Shown in pieces: positions 37,098-46,691 of a stretch of 64,000 bases of DNA. Position 1 is the first letter of the stretch, and the number at the start of each line of letters is the position of its first letter. The notes beneath the pieces are model-generated. The model was not told where the DNA came from. It did no database searches and saw only the letters and a list, made by a program, of their open reading frames with translations. Where the stretch lies: assembly GCF_026191675.1 (NCBI RefSeq), contig NZ_JAKRRY010000001.1, positions 62,001 to 126,000 of the forward strand, read 5' to 3'. The stretch is from Vibrio qingdaonensis (lineage in GTDB: Bacteria > Pseudomonadota > Gammaproteobacteria > Enterobacterales > Vibrionaceae). A program made the translations under genes and the position numbers.

Positions 37098-37548
37098 AGA
37101 CAATTTTTTGTTTTTCCTTTGTTGAATAGCGGCATGGTTAACGAAAGGTCATAGGCATACCCTATGACCTTTCCTACCTTTAGTGACCATAAATGTGCGT
37201 TAGCATAAACATCGCCTCGAGTTATATGCTGTATTGCAAAACCACATGAACTGGCAACGCAATAGAAACTGCTCAACATTCGAGCAAATAAACATTCGTC
37301 ACCATCGAATCTTCGTTTTTGCCTTAGATATAAACGGTGATCTCGTTTGCCATGAACATAGCTCAGTGGTCTAATAGATATTATCTCTGTACCAAACTGC
37401 TAGAGAGCGCAAACCGTGAGTAAGACTCCATCGCACTGACACTCATCGTCAACAGATTGGAGAATACCCAACCACCACTCAGATTGGATGCGTGAACTTC
37501 AGTTATGACCTCCATCAGCCACTCTCTGATAGGAACTAAGGAAAGACC
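37098..37548. other. 451-bp gap between the kinase and sbcB
   Basis: No gene supported. A perfect 13-bp inverted repeat GAAAGGTCATAGG (37143-37155) / CCTATGACCTTTC (37161-37173) with CATAC loop lies 45 bp after the kinase stop and probably serves as its terminator, although its T-tail is short. The rest should carry the sbcB promoter. An ATAGCTCAGTGGT motif near 37357 resembles a tRNA D-arm but nothing else fits a tRNA. Confidence 0.5.
37143..37173 (+). terminator. Hairpin after hybrid kinase gene
   Basis: 13-bp perfect stem, loop CATAC, tail only CTACCTTT. Likely 3' end of the kinase mRNA. Confidence 0.5.
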
Positions 37549-38973
37549 ATGTCCCAGCAACAAGAACCCAGTTATTTCTTTTTTGATTATGAAACTTGGG
37601 GAATCAGCCCAGCAAACGATCGTCCCTGTCAATTTGCTGGTGTTAGAACAGATATGGATTTCAATATTATTGGCGAACCCCTCGTCATCTACTGCCAGCC
37701 GCCCTCTGACTACTTACCCTCTCCGGAAGCGGCTCTAATTACGGGCATCACCCCACAGTTGTGTATAGAAAAAGGGCTGCCAGAGCCAGAATTTATTGCA
37801 AAAATACACCATGAATTGGCGACGCCAAACACCACTAACTTGGGCTATAACAGCATAAGATTTGATGACGAAGTAACGCGTTATACTTGCTATCGTAACT
37901 TTATCGACCCATACGCTTGGAGTTGGAAGAATGGCAACTCTCGTTGGGATTTATTGGACTTAATGCGAACCTGCCACGCGTTGCGCCCAGAAGGCATTGA
38001 ATGGCCTGAAAATGAAGATGGCTTTACCAGTTTCAAACTGGAGCATTTATCGGTAGCAAATGGCATTGAACATAGTAACGCTCATGACGCAATGGCTGAC
38101 GTCATCGCCACGATAGAACTGGCAAAAAAAGTTAAGAACGCGCAACCCAAGCTGTTTGATTACTTTTACTCCATGCGGAATAAGCGCAAACTCAATGAGC
38201 TCGTCGACATCGTAAACATGACGCCCCTTATGCATGTATCGGGTATGCTTGGAAGAGAATGTCAATATACCAGTTGGGTAGTGCCTATTGCTTGGCATCC
38301 TACCAACCAAAATGCGGTCATTGTTGCTGACCTTGCGAAAGACCCTCAACCTATTTTGGATTTATCGGTTGAAGAATTACATGCTCGACTCTACACCAAA
38401 CGCGAAGACTTAGCGCCGAATGAGCTACCCGTGCCACTGAAGCTGATTCACTTAAATAAATGCCCAATTTTGGCTCCAGCCAAAACACTCACCGCTGAAA
38501 ACGCTGAAATCATTGGAATAGACCGCCAGCAATGTCTTACCAATCTCTCACGTCTTAAGCAGAACCCTGAAATTCGTGAAAAACTTATCGGGCTATACAA
38601 CATCGAACGTGAGTTTGATAACGACAACGATGTAGATACTCAACTCTATAGTGCGTTCTTCTCACCGTCCGATCGCGCGGCAATGGATATTATTCTAGAA
38701 ACCGAACCGAATAATCTGGCGGCGCTAGACATCTCATTTAGTGATTCAAGAATTGAGCCGTTACTTTTCAGATATCGTGCTCGCCACTATCCTTGGACAC
38801 TCGACGAACATGAACAATTGAAGTGGGCAAACCATTGTAGAGAGCGATTTGAAAACAGAATTGAAGACTACATGCTTGGTCTTGAAAACCTGGTACTAGA
38901 CAACGAATCTGACGAGCAAAAAATGACGGTATTGAAATCCGTCTACCGCTATGTTGAAAAGCTAGTCTCGTAG
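37549..38973 (+). CDS. sbcB: Exodeoxyribonuclease I
   Basis: 474 residues, full length. DEDDh 3'-5' exonuclease domain begins FFFDYETWGISPANDRPCQFA; later motifs include NSIRFDDEVTRY and SNAHDAMADV, followed by the SH3-like and helical C-terminal domains of ExoI. It degrades single-stranded DNA in recombination and mismatch repair. An 11-bp inverted repeat (38988-39024) follows it. The following yohJ-yohK-cdd-purT order is conserved in vibrios. Confidence 0.95.
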   Translation: MSQQQEPSYFFFDYETWGISPANDRPCQFAGVRTDMDFNIIGEPLVIYCQPPSDYLPSPEAALITGITPQLCIEKGLPEPEFIAKIHHELATPNTTNLGYNSIRFDDEVTRYTCYRNFIDPYAWSWKNGNSRWDLLDLMRTCHALRPEGIEWPENEDGFTSFKLEHLSVANGIEHSNAHDAMADVIATIELAKKVKNAQPKLFDYFYSMRNKRKLNELVDIVNMTPLMHVSGMLGRECQYTSWVVPIAWHPTNQNAVIVADLAKDPQPILDLSVEELHARLYTKREDLAPNELPVPLKLIHLNKCPILAPAKTLTAENAEIIGIDRQQCLTNLSRLKQNPEIREKLIGLYNIEREFDNDNDVDTQLYSAFFSPSDRAAMDIILETEPNNLAALDISFSDSRIEPLLFRYRARHYPWTLDEHEQLKWANHCRERFENRIEDYMLGLENLVLDNESDEQKMTVLKSVYRYVEKLVS

Positions 38974-38987
38974 AACTTGCCCAACCG

Positions 38988-39024
38988 TCACGTATGGAGG
39001 CTTTCATAGCTCATCCATACGTGA
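38988..39024 (+). terminator. Inverted repeat after sbcB
   Basis: TCACGTATGGA (38988-38998) / TCCATACGTGA (39014-39024), perfect 11 bp, 15-nt loop, no T-run. Possible 3' end or a dyad operator for yohJ. Confidence 0.4.
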
Positions 39025-39113
39025 ATTATCTATGACTGCACGTCATTCAATCACTAACTTTACTGATAACTAGTACTGACCTGTCACTAGTTCCAAACCG
39101 AAATGAGGGTGCC

Positions 39114-39479
39114 ATGATCAAAACTGCGCTTCATTATATTTTGTCATTCACTGTGATTTTTGCTGCACTGTTCGCGGGAAACACCATTCAAACCCTGCTC
39201 AATGTGTCTATCCCAGGTAGCGTCTTTGGCATGTTGTTACTATTTATACTGATGGCTGCCGGGGTTATTCCAGTCAAAGTCGTACAGCCTGGTGCCCATG
39301 CATTTATACGCTATATGATTTTGCTTTTTGTGCCCGTCAGTGTCGGATTGATGAACCACTTCGACACCTTAATTAACAACGCATTGCCTATATTAGCCAG
39401 CGCAATTGGTGGCACGATGATCGTCCTCATTGGGCTCTCTGTCTTCCTTGACCGTTTTCTAAAGAAGGGGAATAAATAA
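39114..39479 (+). CDS. yohJ: CidA/LrgA-family membrane protein YohJ
   Basis: 121 residues, four hydrophobic helices. The LrgA/CidA pattern is clear: [20 protein letters not shown] and [15 protein letters not shown]. Holin-like family implicated in murein hydrolase control or in small-molecule transport. The last base of its stop codon is the first base of the yohK start codon (ATAATG), so the two are coupled. Confidence 0.88.
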   Translation: MIKTALHYILSFTVIFAALFAGNTIQTLLNVSIPGSVFGMLLLFILMAAGVIPVKVVQPGAHAFIRYMILLFVPVSVGLMNHFDTLINNALPILASAIGGTMIVLIGLSVFLDRFLKKGNK

Positions 39480-40162
39480 TGTGGATTTTTGCGACCATTA
39501 TTGTGTTCTTTTTCGCTCGCTTTATCGCTCAGAAAGTAAAGAACCCATTGTTCAACCCGCTACTTATCAGCATCGTCATATTGATTCCGGTACTGCTTGC
39601 TTTTAACGTACCATTTGACACTTATTATCAAGACAACGAATGGATAAGCTTTCTTCTGCAACCCGCGGTTGTCGCCCTTGCCTATCCGCTGTATGAACAA
39701 ATACCTCAGATTCGAGCCAATTGGCGCATTATTCTTCTAGCCTGCAGCGTGGGTAGTATTGGGTCAATGTTCACCGCCTCGCTAATCGCAGTGTGGCTAG
39801 GTGCCGACATGACATTAGTCGCAAGCTTGTTGGGTAAATCTGTCACCACCCCAATCGCGATGGAAGTGTCCAGCCATTTAGGTGGAGAACCGGCTATTGC
39901 TGCTATCCTCGTCTTACTCGTTGGACTATTTGGTGCCATCTTAGCTTACCCACTCTATCAATTACTCGGTGTCACTCACCCTATTGCCAAAGGGTTAACA
40001 ATGGGAACCGTCTCTCACGCATTAGGAACCGCAACTTGCGCAGAGAAAGATTCAAAAGATGCTGCATTCAGCTCTCTCGCTTTGGTTATTTGCGGTGTCA
40101 TAACCTCAGTGCTCGCACCTTCATTTTTTGCATTTTCGCTTTGGCTAGGGCAATTAATGTGA
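39479..40162 (+). CDS. yohK: LrgB/CidB-family membrane protein YohK
   Basis: 227 residues, multiple helices. LrgB motifs are KSVTTPIAMEVSSHLGG and HALGTATCAEKD. It pairs with YohJ; the two genes overlap by one base. Same order as E. coli yohJ-yohK-cdd. Confidence 0.88.
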   Translation: MWIFATIIVFFFARFIAQKVKNPLFNPLLISIVILIPVLLAFNVPFDTYYQDNEWISFLLQPAVVALAYPLYEQIPQIRANWRIILLACSVGSIGSMFTASLIAVWLGADMTLVASLLGKSVTTPIAMEVSSHLGGEPAIAAILVLLVGLFGAILAYPLYQLLGVTHPIAKGLTMGTVSHALGTATCAEKDSKDAAFSSLALVICGVITSVLAPSFFAFSLWLGQLM

Positions 40163-40262
40163 AGCCAGCTCATCGACGAGATGTCCGTTGCTCAAATCGT
40201 AAACCTCAGTCCAATAATGGTGTGATATCACTCTAATTGTGAAATGTTAACCATCGTTACAT

Positions 40263-40294
40263 CAAATAGAGTGATCTTCATCACTCTATTTTTT
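40263..40294 (+). terminator. Terminator after yohJK
   Basis: 12-bp stem AAATAGAGTGAT (40263-40274) / ATCACTCTATTT (40279-40290), CTTC loop, T-tail. It separates yohJK from cdd. Confidence 0.88.
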
Positions 40295-40348
40295 CACTAA
40301 GTTACATAGAATGAATAAAAACACATTAGCCAAATTAGAGGAACAAGC

Positions 40349-41236
40349 ATGACGGATCGTTTCGATTCAGTGTTAGCCGAAGCACCAGAAGCTATTAGTC
40401 GATACCTAAAGCCTATCGTCACTCACGAAAATTTCGACGCTACATTAACTCCAGCACAGTTCGAGGCGTTATTATCTGTGTCTGGGCTCGCCGATAACGA
40501 ATTACGCGTTGCATTGCTGCCTTTCGCAGCTGCGTACTCATACGCACCTATTTCCGACTTTTATGTTGGAGCCATCGTGAGAGGATTATCAGGCAAACTC
40601 TATTTTGGTGCAAATATGGAGTTTCTTGGCGCGCAACTTGGTCAGACTGTTCATGCCGAACAGTCTGCAATCAGCCACGCATGGATGAAAGGCGAAACAG
40701 GCGTAAAAGACATTACCATTAACTTCAGCCCTTGCGGTCACTGTCGTCAGTTTATGAACGAGCTTACCACCGCTCAAGATCTTGTTATCCAATTGCCTGA
40801 ACGTAACGCAAAGACATTACAAGAATACCTACCTGAATCGTTTGGCCCTAAAGATCTCGGGATCACCGAAGGATTGATGACACCAGTTAAACACAATAAT
40901 TCTATTGATAACGTCAGCACCCTAATGGAAAAAGCGCTGGTTGCACTGAATCGTAGCCACGCCCCTTATACGAGTAACCTTAGCGGTGTCTCAGTTGAGC
41001 TGAACGATGGCAGCACTTTTCAAGGTGCCTATGCTGAAAATGCAGCTTTCAACCCTAGTCTACCGCCGCTACAAGTTGCACTTGGACAACTGTTGTTGGC
41101 AGGTAAATCAATCAATGACATTAAAACCGCTGCGTTAGTAGAGCTCACCAACGGTAAAATTAGCCACCTTGCTGATACTCAAGCCACATTAGAGGCTATT
41201 AACCCTGATATTCAAATTGAGTACGCGACGATTTAA
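40349..41236 (+). CDS. cdd: Cytidine deaminase
   Basis: 295 residues, the large dimeric form found in E. coli. Zinc and catalytic residues are in [12 protein letters not shown] (His, Glu) and SPCGHCRQF (two Cys); the C-terminal half is the degenerate second copy ([17 protein letters not shown]). It deaminates cytidine and deoxycytidine. AGAGGAAC precedes the ATG. A weak hairpin GGTGTCC/GGACACC (41287-41314) follows. Confidence 0.95.
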   Translation: MTDRFDSVLAEAPEAISRYLKPIVTHENFDATLTPAQFEALLSVSGLADNELRVALLPFAAAYSYAPISDFYVGAIVRGLSGKLYFGANMEFLGAQLGQTVHAEQSAISHAWMKGETGVKDITINFSPCGHCRQFMNELTTAQDLVIQLPERNAKTLQEYLPESFGPKDLGITEGLMTPVKHNNSIDNVSTLMEKALVALNRSHAPYTSNLSGVSVELNDGSTFQGAYAENAAFNPSLPPLQVALGQLLLAGKSINDIKTAALVELTNGKISHLADTQATLEAINPDIQIEYATI

Positions 41237-41286
41237 GTTTGTGTTTATCAATAAATATTCAGTAACCTAGTATTTGCTCCTCTATA

Positions 41287-41320
41287 GGTGTCCATGGTTT
41301 CAGCCGCGGACACCCCTTCT
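41287..41320 (+). terminator. Possible terminator after cdd
   Basis: GGTGTCC (41287-41293) / GGACACC (41308-41314) with 14-nt loop, then CCTTCTTCT. Confidence 0.4.
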
Positions 41321-41364
41321 TCTCTACGAATAAACCCTCCTTACTTCCACCAATAAAAACACCA

Positions 41365-41380
41365 GCGCAAACGTTTGCTT
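41365..41380. promoter_or_regulatory. PurR operator (PUR box) of purT
   Basis: GCGCAAACGTTTGCTT matches the E. coli PurR consensus ACGCAAACGTTTTCNT at nearly every position. It overlaps a -35 element, TTGCTT (41375-41380), that is paired with TATGAT (41397-41402) over a 16-bp spacer, so PurR binding would block the purT promoter. Confidence 0.88.
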
Positions 41381-41440
41381 TTCTTGTGAAATCCAGTATG
41401 ATTCACCCAAATTTTCCTGAAGAATGTGCAAGGATTTTAT

Positions 41441-42616
41441 ATGTTTGGTACCGCAACTCGTGAAAGTGCTACCCGTGTGTTATTGCTAGGCTCCGGTGAA
41501 CTTGGTAAAGAAGTCGCCATCGAATGCCAACGTTTAGGCTTAGAAGTCATCGCTTGCGATCGATACCCAGATGCGCCAGCCATGCAGGTTGCTCACCGTA
41601 GCTACGTACTAGACATGCTTGACGGTGATGCACTAGAGGCTCTGATTCAGAAAGAACAACCAGACTACGTCGTACCCGAGATTGAAGCGATTGCGACAGA
41701 TAAGCTCGTTGAGTTAGAAAAACAAGGCCTAAACGTCGTTCCAACCGCTAACGCGACTAAGCTGACAATGAATCGTGAGGGGATCCGTCGCCTTGCCGCG
41801 GAAGAGCTAGGTTTAAACACTTCGCCTTATCGCTTTGCAGATAACTACGACGATTTCGTCAGTGCCGTTGAATTTGTTGGCATACCATGTGTCGTAAAAC
41901 CTGTAATGAGTTCATCGGGTAAAGGACAAAGTGTTATCAAAACTAAAGAAGATATTGATAACGCGTGGAAGTATGCTCAAGAAGGCGGTCGCACAGGTGC
42001 TGGACGTGTCATTGTTGAAGGCTTTATAGATTTTGATTACGAAATAACACTACTGACTGTTCGCGCTGTCGATGGCGTTCACTTCTGCGCACCAATCGGA
42101 CACCGTCAGGAAGATGGAGACTATAGAGAATCTTGGCAGCCTCAAGTGATGTCAGAAAATGCGAAGAAAGCCGCTGAGTATAGTGCTGAGCAAGTAGTCA
42201 ACGCACTCGGTGGTTATGGTCTATTTGGTGTCGAATTGTTCGTTAAGGGCGACAAGGTCATCTTTAACGAAGTCTCCCCTCGCCCACATGATACGGGTCT
42301 TGTTACGCTAATTTCCCAAGAAATGTCTGAGTTTGCTCTTCACGTCCGTGCATTTACCGGCATGCCAATTAATGCTATCGCACAGTACGGACCGTCTGCA
42401 TCCGCAGTTATCTTGGGGCAAGGTACGTCAGAGAACCTTCGTTTCACAGGCGTGAGTGAAGCCGTATCTGCACCGCAAACACAAGTTCGCTTGTTTGGTA
42501 AACCAGATATCGATGGCCGTCGCCGCTTAGGTGTGAGCCTTACGCGTCGCAAGTCTATCGAATCTGCCATTGACGATGCTATCGATAGCGCAAAGCAAGT
42601 AAAAGTCATTTACTAA
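41441..42616 (+). CDS. purT: Formate-dependent phosphoribosylglycinamide formyltransferase PurT
   Basis: 391 residues. ATP-grasp enzyme that formylates GAR with formate and ATP. N-terminal [15 protein letters not shown], then [15 protein letters not shown] and [29 protein letters not shown] and the C-terminal [17 protein letters not shown]. The start was set at 41441 (MFGTATRES), with AAGGA about 10 bases upstream; an in-frame GTG at 41426 is less likely. Preceded by a PurR box. Confidence 0.95.
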   Translation: MFGTATRESATRVLLLGSGELGKEVAIECQRLGLEVIACDRYPDAPAMQVAHRSYVLDMLDGDALEALIQKEQPDYVVPEIEAIATDKLVELEKQGLNVVPTANATKLTMNREGIRRLAAEELGLNTSPYRFADNYDDFVSAVEFVGIPCVVKPVMSSSGKGQSVIKTKEDIDNAWKYAQEGGRTGAGRVIVEGFIDFDYEITLLTVRAVDGVHFCAPIGHRQEDGDYRESWQPQVMSENAKKAAEYSAEQVVNALGGYGLFGVELFVKGDKVIFNEVSPRPHDTGLVTLISQEMSEFALHVRAFTGMPINAIAQYGPSASAVILGQGTSENLRFTGVSEAVSAPQTQVRLFGKPDIDGRRRLGVSLTRRKSIESAIDDAIDSAKQVKVIY

Positions 42617-42620
42617 GCAT

Positions 42621-42649
42621 AAAGGCTGTCGAGTTTCTCGACAGCCTTT
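42621..42649. terminator. Bidirectional terminator, purT / MocR gene
   Basis: 13-bp stem AAAGGCTGTCGAG (42621-42633) / CTCGACAGCCTTT (42637-42649). Confidence 0.9.
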
Positions 42650-42690
42650 AATTATTAAGCATTATCAGGAAGATATCCGAGTAAGGCTCG

Positions 42691-44109
42691 TTACAATAAT
42701 TGCCTAATCAGCATCCCCAAACGCTCAATAGCCCTGACAACAGAATCTGTTGCTTGCAAAGAAGCATTCATTCTAAAACAATGCTGAAACTGTTGTGTCG
42801 TCGCAAACATTTCCCCTGGAGCGATACTAATATCATCGCTAATCGCCATTTTATAGAGCTCTGTTGCGTTGACATGAGCAGGCAAAGCGACCCAAATAAA
42901 ATACCCCCCCGATGAGTAGTTTACTTGCACGTCTTTAGGTAGATGTGAGCGTAACAATTGCCAAATCTGAAATTTTCGCTGTTCTAGCTTTCTTCTTAAT
43001 AGCCGTAAATGACGTTCATAATGCCGAGTCGACAAATAGTCGGCGAGCGTTAATTGAACCGGCGCACTGGTTGACAGTGTGCTCATCAATTGGATCTTTT
43101 GAATCTGTAAAGCTCGACTACCAGCGGCGACCCAACCAATTCGAAACCCAGCAACCAAAGATTTTGAAAAAGAAGCACAATGCAACACGATGCCACTATC
43201 ATCAAACGCTTTCGCAGGTAAAGGCTTCGTCGCACCATAATACAATTCATTATAAACGTCATCTTCGATCAAATAGACGTTATATTGCTGAAGTAGCTTA
43301 ACAAGGCGACGCTTCTTGTCATCTGAAAGGCTAAAACCGAGGGGATTTTGGAAATTGGTCATTAACCAGCACGCTTTTACTTGATGCGTTTGAAGAGCTG
43401 TCTCTAGATCTTTAAGATCGATCCCCTCCGTTGGGTGCGTGTTAACTGACAGAGCACGTAAATTTAGACGTTCAAGCGATTGTAATGCCCCATAAAAACA
43501 GGGCGACTCTACAATCACCCAATCACCAGCTTTCGTCACCGACTGCAGGCTTAAATTAAGCGCTTCCAACGCACCCGCTGTAATAACAATTTCATCAGGG
43601 TGAATATTCACACCTTGAGCAGCATATCGCTTGGCTATGATATGTCGTAAGGTTTCATTCCCTGGTGGGAAATTGTCGAGATCATGAGACGTGGTTATTT
43701 TACGCGCTGCCCGTACCAAAGATTTATTCACTTGATTCTGCGGATATAAATTGGCTTCAGGATAAGCAAAACCAAAATTTGTCACCGTGTTTTTACGACT
43801 CGCTTGCAGAATATCGAAGACGAAATCGTTGATATCAACTGATTCCGTTTCATGTAAGTGCTGTTTAGGAAACAGCGCAGCAACATCTTGAACCGGAGGA
43901 GCAACAACATAGCCGGATCGAGAGTGAGAAACGACCCAACCTTGACTCTCTAACAACTGATAAGCGTTCATCGCCGTCATTAAACTCAGCCCAGACAGCT
44001 CTGTTTGCTTCCGTAACGATGGTAATTTAGTCCCTACTTGCCAGACATTGTTCTGAATTTGCTCTTTAATCTGATTTGCCAGCTCAACGTACTTGGCCAA
44101 TAGGTACAC
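42691..44109 (-). CDS. MocR-family transcriptional regulator (GntR HTH + aminotransferase-like domain)
   Basis: 472 residues. An N-terminal GntR winged helix (about 1-70: LANQIKEQIQNNVWQVGTKL, LPSLRKQTELSGLS, MNAYQLLESQGWV) is followed by a fold-type I PLP domain. The PLP-binding lysine is in HCASFSKSLVAGFRIGW, and EDDVYNELYY and TNFQNPLGFSLS are recognised neighbours. MocR regulators sense PLP-bound ligands (for example PdxR, GabR, TauR). Which it controls is unknown; the divergent small membrane protein gene is the closest candidate. Confidence 0.88.
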   Translation of the reverse strand: MYLLAKYVELANQIKEQIQNNVWQVGTKLPSLRKQTELSGLSLMTAMNAYQLLESQGWVVSHSRSGYVVAPPVQDVAALFPKQHLHETESVDINDFVFDILQASRKNTVTNFGFAYPEANLYPQNQVNKSLVRAARKITTSHDLDNFPPGNETLRHIIAKRYAAQGVNIHPDEIVITAGALEALNLSLQSVTKAGDWVIVESPCFYGALQSLERLNLRALSVNTHPTEGIDLKDLETALQTHQVKACWLMTNFQNPLGFSLSDDKKRRLVKLLQQYNVYLIEDDVYNELYYGATKPLPAKAFDDSGIVLHCASFSKSLVAGFRIGWVAAGSRALQIQKIQLMSTLSTSAPVQLTLADYLSTRHYERHLRLLRRKLEQRKFQIWQLLRSHLPKDVQVNYSSGGYFIWVALPAHVNATELYKMAISDDISIAPGEMFATTQQFQHCFRMNASLQATDSVVRAIERLGMLIRQLL

Positions 44110-44235
44110 TCTTTTTCGATAAACGTAACGATCATACTACCTTAAACGCTAACTGTTATACATATTTACTAGAAATCTGTATCTATTATAGCTGCCGCTC
44201 GCGAGCGTATAATCCAATGGTGTTAGCCGCAACTC

Positions 44236-44270
44236 AATCACCGATCTTAATCACCGTTCTCAATCACCAA
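44236..44270. repeat. Tandem repeat, 13 bp x 2.7
   Basis: AATCACCGATCTT (44236-44248), AATCACCGTTCTC (44249-44261), AATCACCAA (44262-44270), just before the ribosome binding site of the small membrane protein gene. Confidence 0.85.
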
Positions 44271-44285
44271 TAGGAAGTGCCTGCG

Positions 44286-44498
44286 ATGGAAAATAGCATG
44301 ACTAATAATAGCGTTAAGAAAGAACTACTTTTGTGCACCATTGCTGCTGCCTTAGTGCTACTCAATATTGGTGCACACCTGCTCTGCACCAAAATGTTCA
44401 TTGATTTACCTTTGACTGAAATCACTCTCGCCTTGATACCGATGACAATGCTGGCGTTGTGTTTTATCGGCTTCAAAATGGCGGCGAAAGAAGAATAA
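44286..44498 (+). CDS. Small membrane protein, two TM segments, unrecognised
   Basis: 70 residues from the ATG at 44286, with AGGAAG eight bases upstream; a GTG at 44277 is inside the Shine-Dalgarno and rejected. Two hydrophobic helices (about 16-35 and 44-62) lie on either side of a short loop; ends in KMAAKEE. It is divergent from the MocR-type gene (176 bp), so may be its target. No family recognised. Confidence 0.55.
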   Translation: MENSMTNNSVKKELLLCTIAAALVLLNIGAHLLCTKMFIDLPLTEITLALIPMTMLALCFIGFKMAAKEE

Positions 44499-44663
44499 TC
44501 CCCTCTCGCCGTTTAAATTGGAATGCTGATTTGCTGACTGCTTCAGCTGGTACAGTTCTGACTGGCTATGCGTCAATTACGATGATTTCGGCTCAGACTA
44601 TCTTTACTAAAGGTAGTTAAACTGAAGGTCATTATACCTAAAGATAACTAGGCTAATAGCTTA

Positions 44664-45317
44664 CTAAACCAGAGCCTCAATTAGCCAAACTTCCTCAGCA
44701 AAACGGGTCAGCCCTTGCTTAATACGACGATGTTCACTGCCTGCTTCGTCTCGCGCTAAACGAGTAATTCGATAGCCTTCATCAAAATACGCGGCAACTT
44801 CAGCTTCTGGAACACTATAAGGAGGTCCTGCTAGCTGATCTTGGATATAGTCCAAGGTTACCAGCAATATTTTTCCTCCTGGCTTAAGCACCTGCTTGAG
44901 CTTTTCCACATACATCGCTCGTAGATCATGGGGGATGGCTATTAGCGCTGCTCTGTCATAAATCAAATCGACACTTTCAACTGGAGCTGAAAAATAATCT
45001 CCGGTATAAATGCTTAGTTCATCAAACTGATACAGCTCAAACTGGCTATTTAAGGTAGTCACTAGAGGGGTATAAAAGTGTTCCGCAAAAAATGAACGAA
45101 CCGCAATTTGGCTTAGCTCTACACCCTGCACATTGTCATGTCGCGCAGCAAGCCACACTAGGTCCTCTGATTTACCACACAAAGGGACAAATACACTTTG
45201 CTCTCGAGTTGGCGTTAGCTTGTTCCAGTGCTCGATAAGTAAGGGATTAACATCATCAAGATGAAAACCAATTTTGTTCGCCGCCCATTTATCGTGCCAA
45301 AGTTCATAATCGTTCAT
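44664..45317 (-). CDS. tpm: Thiopurine S-methyltransferase
   Basis: 217 residues, the bacterial TPMT length. The start [35 protein letters not shown] (SAM motif I), [10 protein letters not shown] and [11 protein letters not shown] are diagnostic. Bacterial TPMTs methylate selenium and tellurium compounds as well as thiopurines. Between a small membrane protein gene and relV, on the opposite strand. Confidence 0.92.
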   Translation of the reverse strand: MNDYELWHDKWAANKIGFHLDDVNPLLIEHWNKLTPTREQSVFVPLCGKSEDLVWLAARHDNVQGVELSQIAVRSFFAEHFYTPLVTTLNSQFELYQFDELSIYTGDYFSAPVESVDLIYDRAALIAIPHDLRAMYVEKLKQVLKPGGKILLVTLDYIQDQLAGPPYSVPEAEVAAYFDEGYRITRLARDEAGSEHRRIKQGLTRFAEEVWLIEALV

Positions 45318-45548
45318 TTTATATTCATTTTAGATCTGCATAATGATTAACGTAGAGTTTACAGATTGAGGACAAAAAGTCATGTCTCCTTAGGGTAATA
45401 TTTCTATGAGACAGGCTTCACAGTTTACTCAACGCTACAAAATATGGACTTGGTAATGCCATTTAAAACCCCATATCATAGGTAGTACTGCTCCACACGT
45501 TATAGCACCCTTTTTTACACCGTTTTTGTAACGTAATCAGGAGAGAGC

Positions 45549-46325
45549 ATGAGCATGTTTTTCCGTGCCGCAGCACTAACGCTGCTGGTACTCAGCCGCG
45601 CACCAGCATTTGCGGCACCGCTTGATCAATCCAATTCTAACCAAACGAAAGGGAACCAAGAACAGAACCAGATAAGCCCGTCGAACTTTAAACATAGTCT
45701 CAGTGGTCTTTATGGTATTGACCCCATTGACAGTCGCGTTGCGCAACCACACGACGACTTTGACGTCTTATACAGTAAATCTCATCAAGCTCAACACGAA
45801 CTAGAGTCTCTGTGTAAAACGACCGCTCTGTTAACTCAAACAGAGTCACACTTCGCCGGTGTGAAATCCTCTGACCGTGCCTTGAAAAAAATAAACACGG
45901 AATTAAACGGTCAAGTTGATCAAATCACCGATCTCGCTCGGGCAACAATCATAGCAAATGATGTATCGTCATTAGTTAGTGCATTCGAAACATTAAGCAG
46001 AGAAGCGAAAGTAGTGCGAGTTAAGAACCGATTTAAATCACCTAACCCATCTGGCTATCGTGATTTGAATATCCTTGTCGAGCTTCCAAAAACTCGTATC
46101 ATCGCTGAAGTTCAGCTACACCTAAAAGCGATTGCTGAAGTAAAAAGCGGCCCCGAACACGATTTATATCAAATTATACAAGGTATTGAGCGTAATGCTG
46201 CGTCACATGGACGCTCACTTAACGATATTGAAACCGCTCAAATCACAAGCCTACGACGACAATCAATGGAACTCTATCAAAACGCATGGCAACCCTATAT
46301 CACCACGCATATTCAAGCTGCTTAA
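45549..46325 (+). CDS. relV: RelV-type small alarmone ((p)ppGpp) synthetase
   Basis: 258 residues. The RelA/SpoT synthetase domain occupies about residues 75-215. Positions reported as important in V. cholerae RelV (K107, D129, R132, L150, E188; 259 residues) correspond, one residue lower, to K106, D128, R131, L149 and E187 here (VKSSDRALKKI, ITDLARATII, AEVQLHLKA). There is no hydrolase, TGS or ACT domain. The gene lies next to ihfA as VC1224 does in V. cholerae. The N-terminus (MSMFFRAAALTLLVLSRAPAFAAPL, shown as residues 1-25) looks like a Sec signal peptide with an AFA-A cleavage site, strange for an enzyme that needs ATP and GTP. Convergent with ihfA. Confidence 0.85.
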   Translation: MSMFFRAAALTLLVLSRAPAFAAPLDQSNSNQTKGNQEQNQISPSNFKHSLSGLYGIDPIDSRVAQPHDDFDVLYSKSHQAQHELESLCKTTALLTQTESHFAGVKSSDRALKKINTELNGQVDQITDLARATIIANDVSSLVSAFETLSREAKVVRVKNRFKSPNPSGYRDLNILVELPKTRIIAEVQLHLKAIAEVKSGPEHDLYQIIQGIERNAASHGRSLNDIETAQITSLRRQSMELYQNAWQPYITTHIQAA

Positions 46326-46353
46326 TCTTATTAAGTTACCACCTTCCCTAAAA

Positions 46354-46386
46354 CAAAAAGACCACGCATTGCGTGGTCTTTTTGTA
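46354..46386. terminator. Bidirectional terminator, relV / ihfA
   Basis: ACAAAAAGACCACGCA (46354-46369) / TGCGTGGTCTTTTTGT (46371-46386), a near-perfect palindrome with T-runs both ways. Confidence 0.9.
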
Positions 46387-46397
46387 ACAATCAAATA

Positions 46398-46691
46398 CTA
46401 ATCTAGTTTGATGTTTTCAACACGAGCCTTCAGTTTTTGGCCTGGACGAAACGTCACAACACGTCGCGCAGAGATTGGAATATCCTCTCCGGTCTTAGGG
46501 TTACGACCCGGACGTTCATTTTTGTCTCGAAGGTCAAAATTACCGAAACCAGACAGCTTTACCTGCTCGCCATTTTCGAGTGATTTTCTGACTTCTTCAA
46601 AAAATACTTCTACCGTTTCCTTGGCATCCCGTTTACTAAACCCGAGTTTCTCAAAAAGGTTCTCAGCCAAATCGGCTTTTGTGAGCGCCAT
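46398..46691 (-). CDS. ihfA: Integration host factor subunit alpha
   Basis: 97 residues, full length. [20 protein letters not shown] at the start and the DNA-intercalating arm [20 protein letters not shown] with its proline are typical. IhfA pairs with IhfB to bend DNA. Strong AGGGGAG Shine-Dalgarno. Unlike E. coli, where ihfA sits directly behind pheT, here a 506-bp gap and a terminator separate them, so it has its own promoter. Confidence 0.95.
   Translation of the reverse strand: MALTKADLAENLFEKLGFSKRDAKETVEVFFEEVRKSLENGEQVKLSGFGNFDLRDKNERPGRNPKTGEDIPISARRVVTFRPGQKLKARVENIKLD

Noticed and set aside
37350..37420. tRNA-like stretch (ATAGCTCAGTGGT)
   Set aside because: It resembles a D-arm, but there is no acceptor stem, anticodon arm or T-arm (GGTTCRANNCC) at the right distance.
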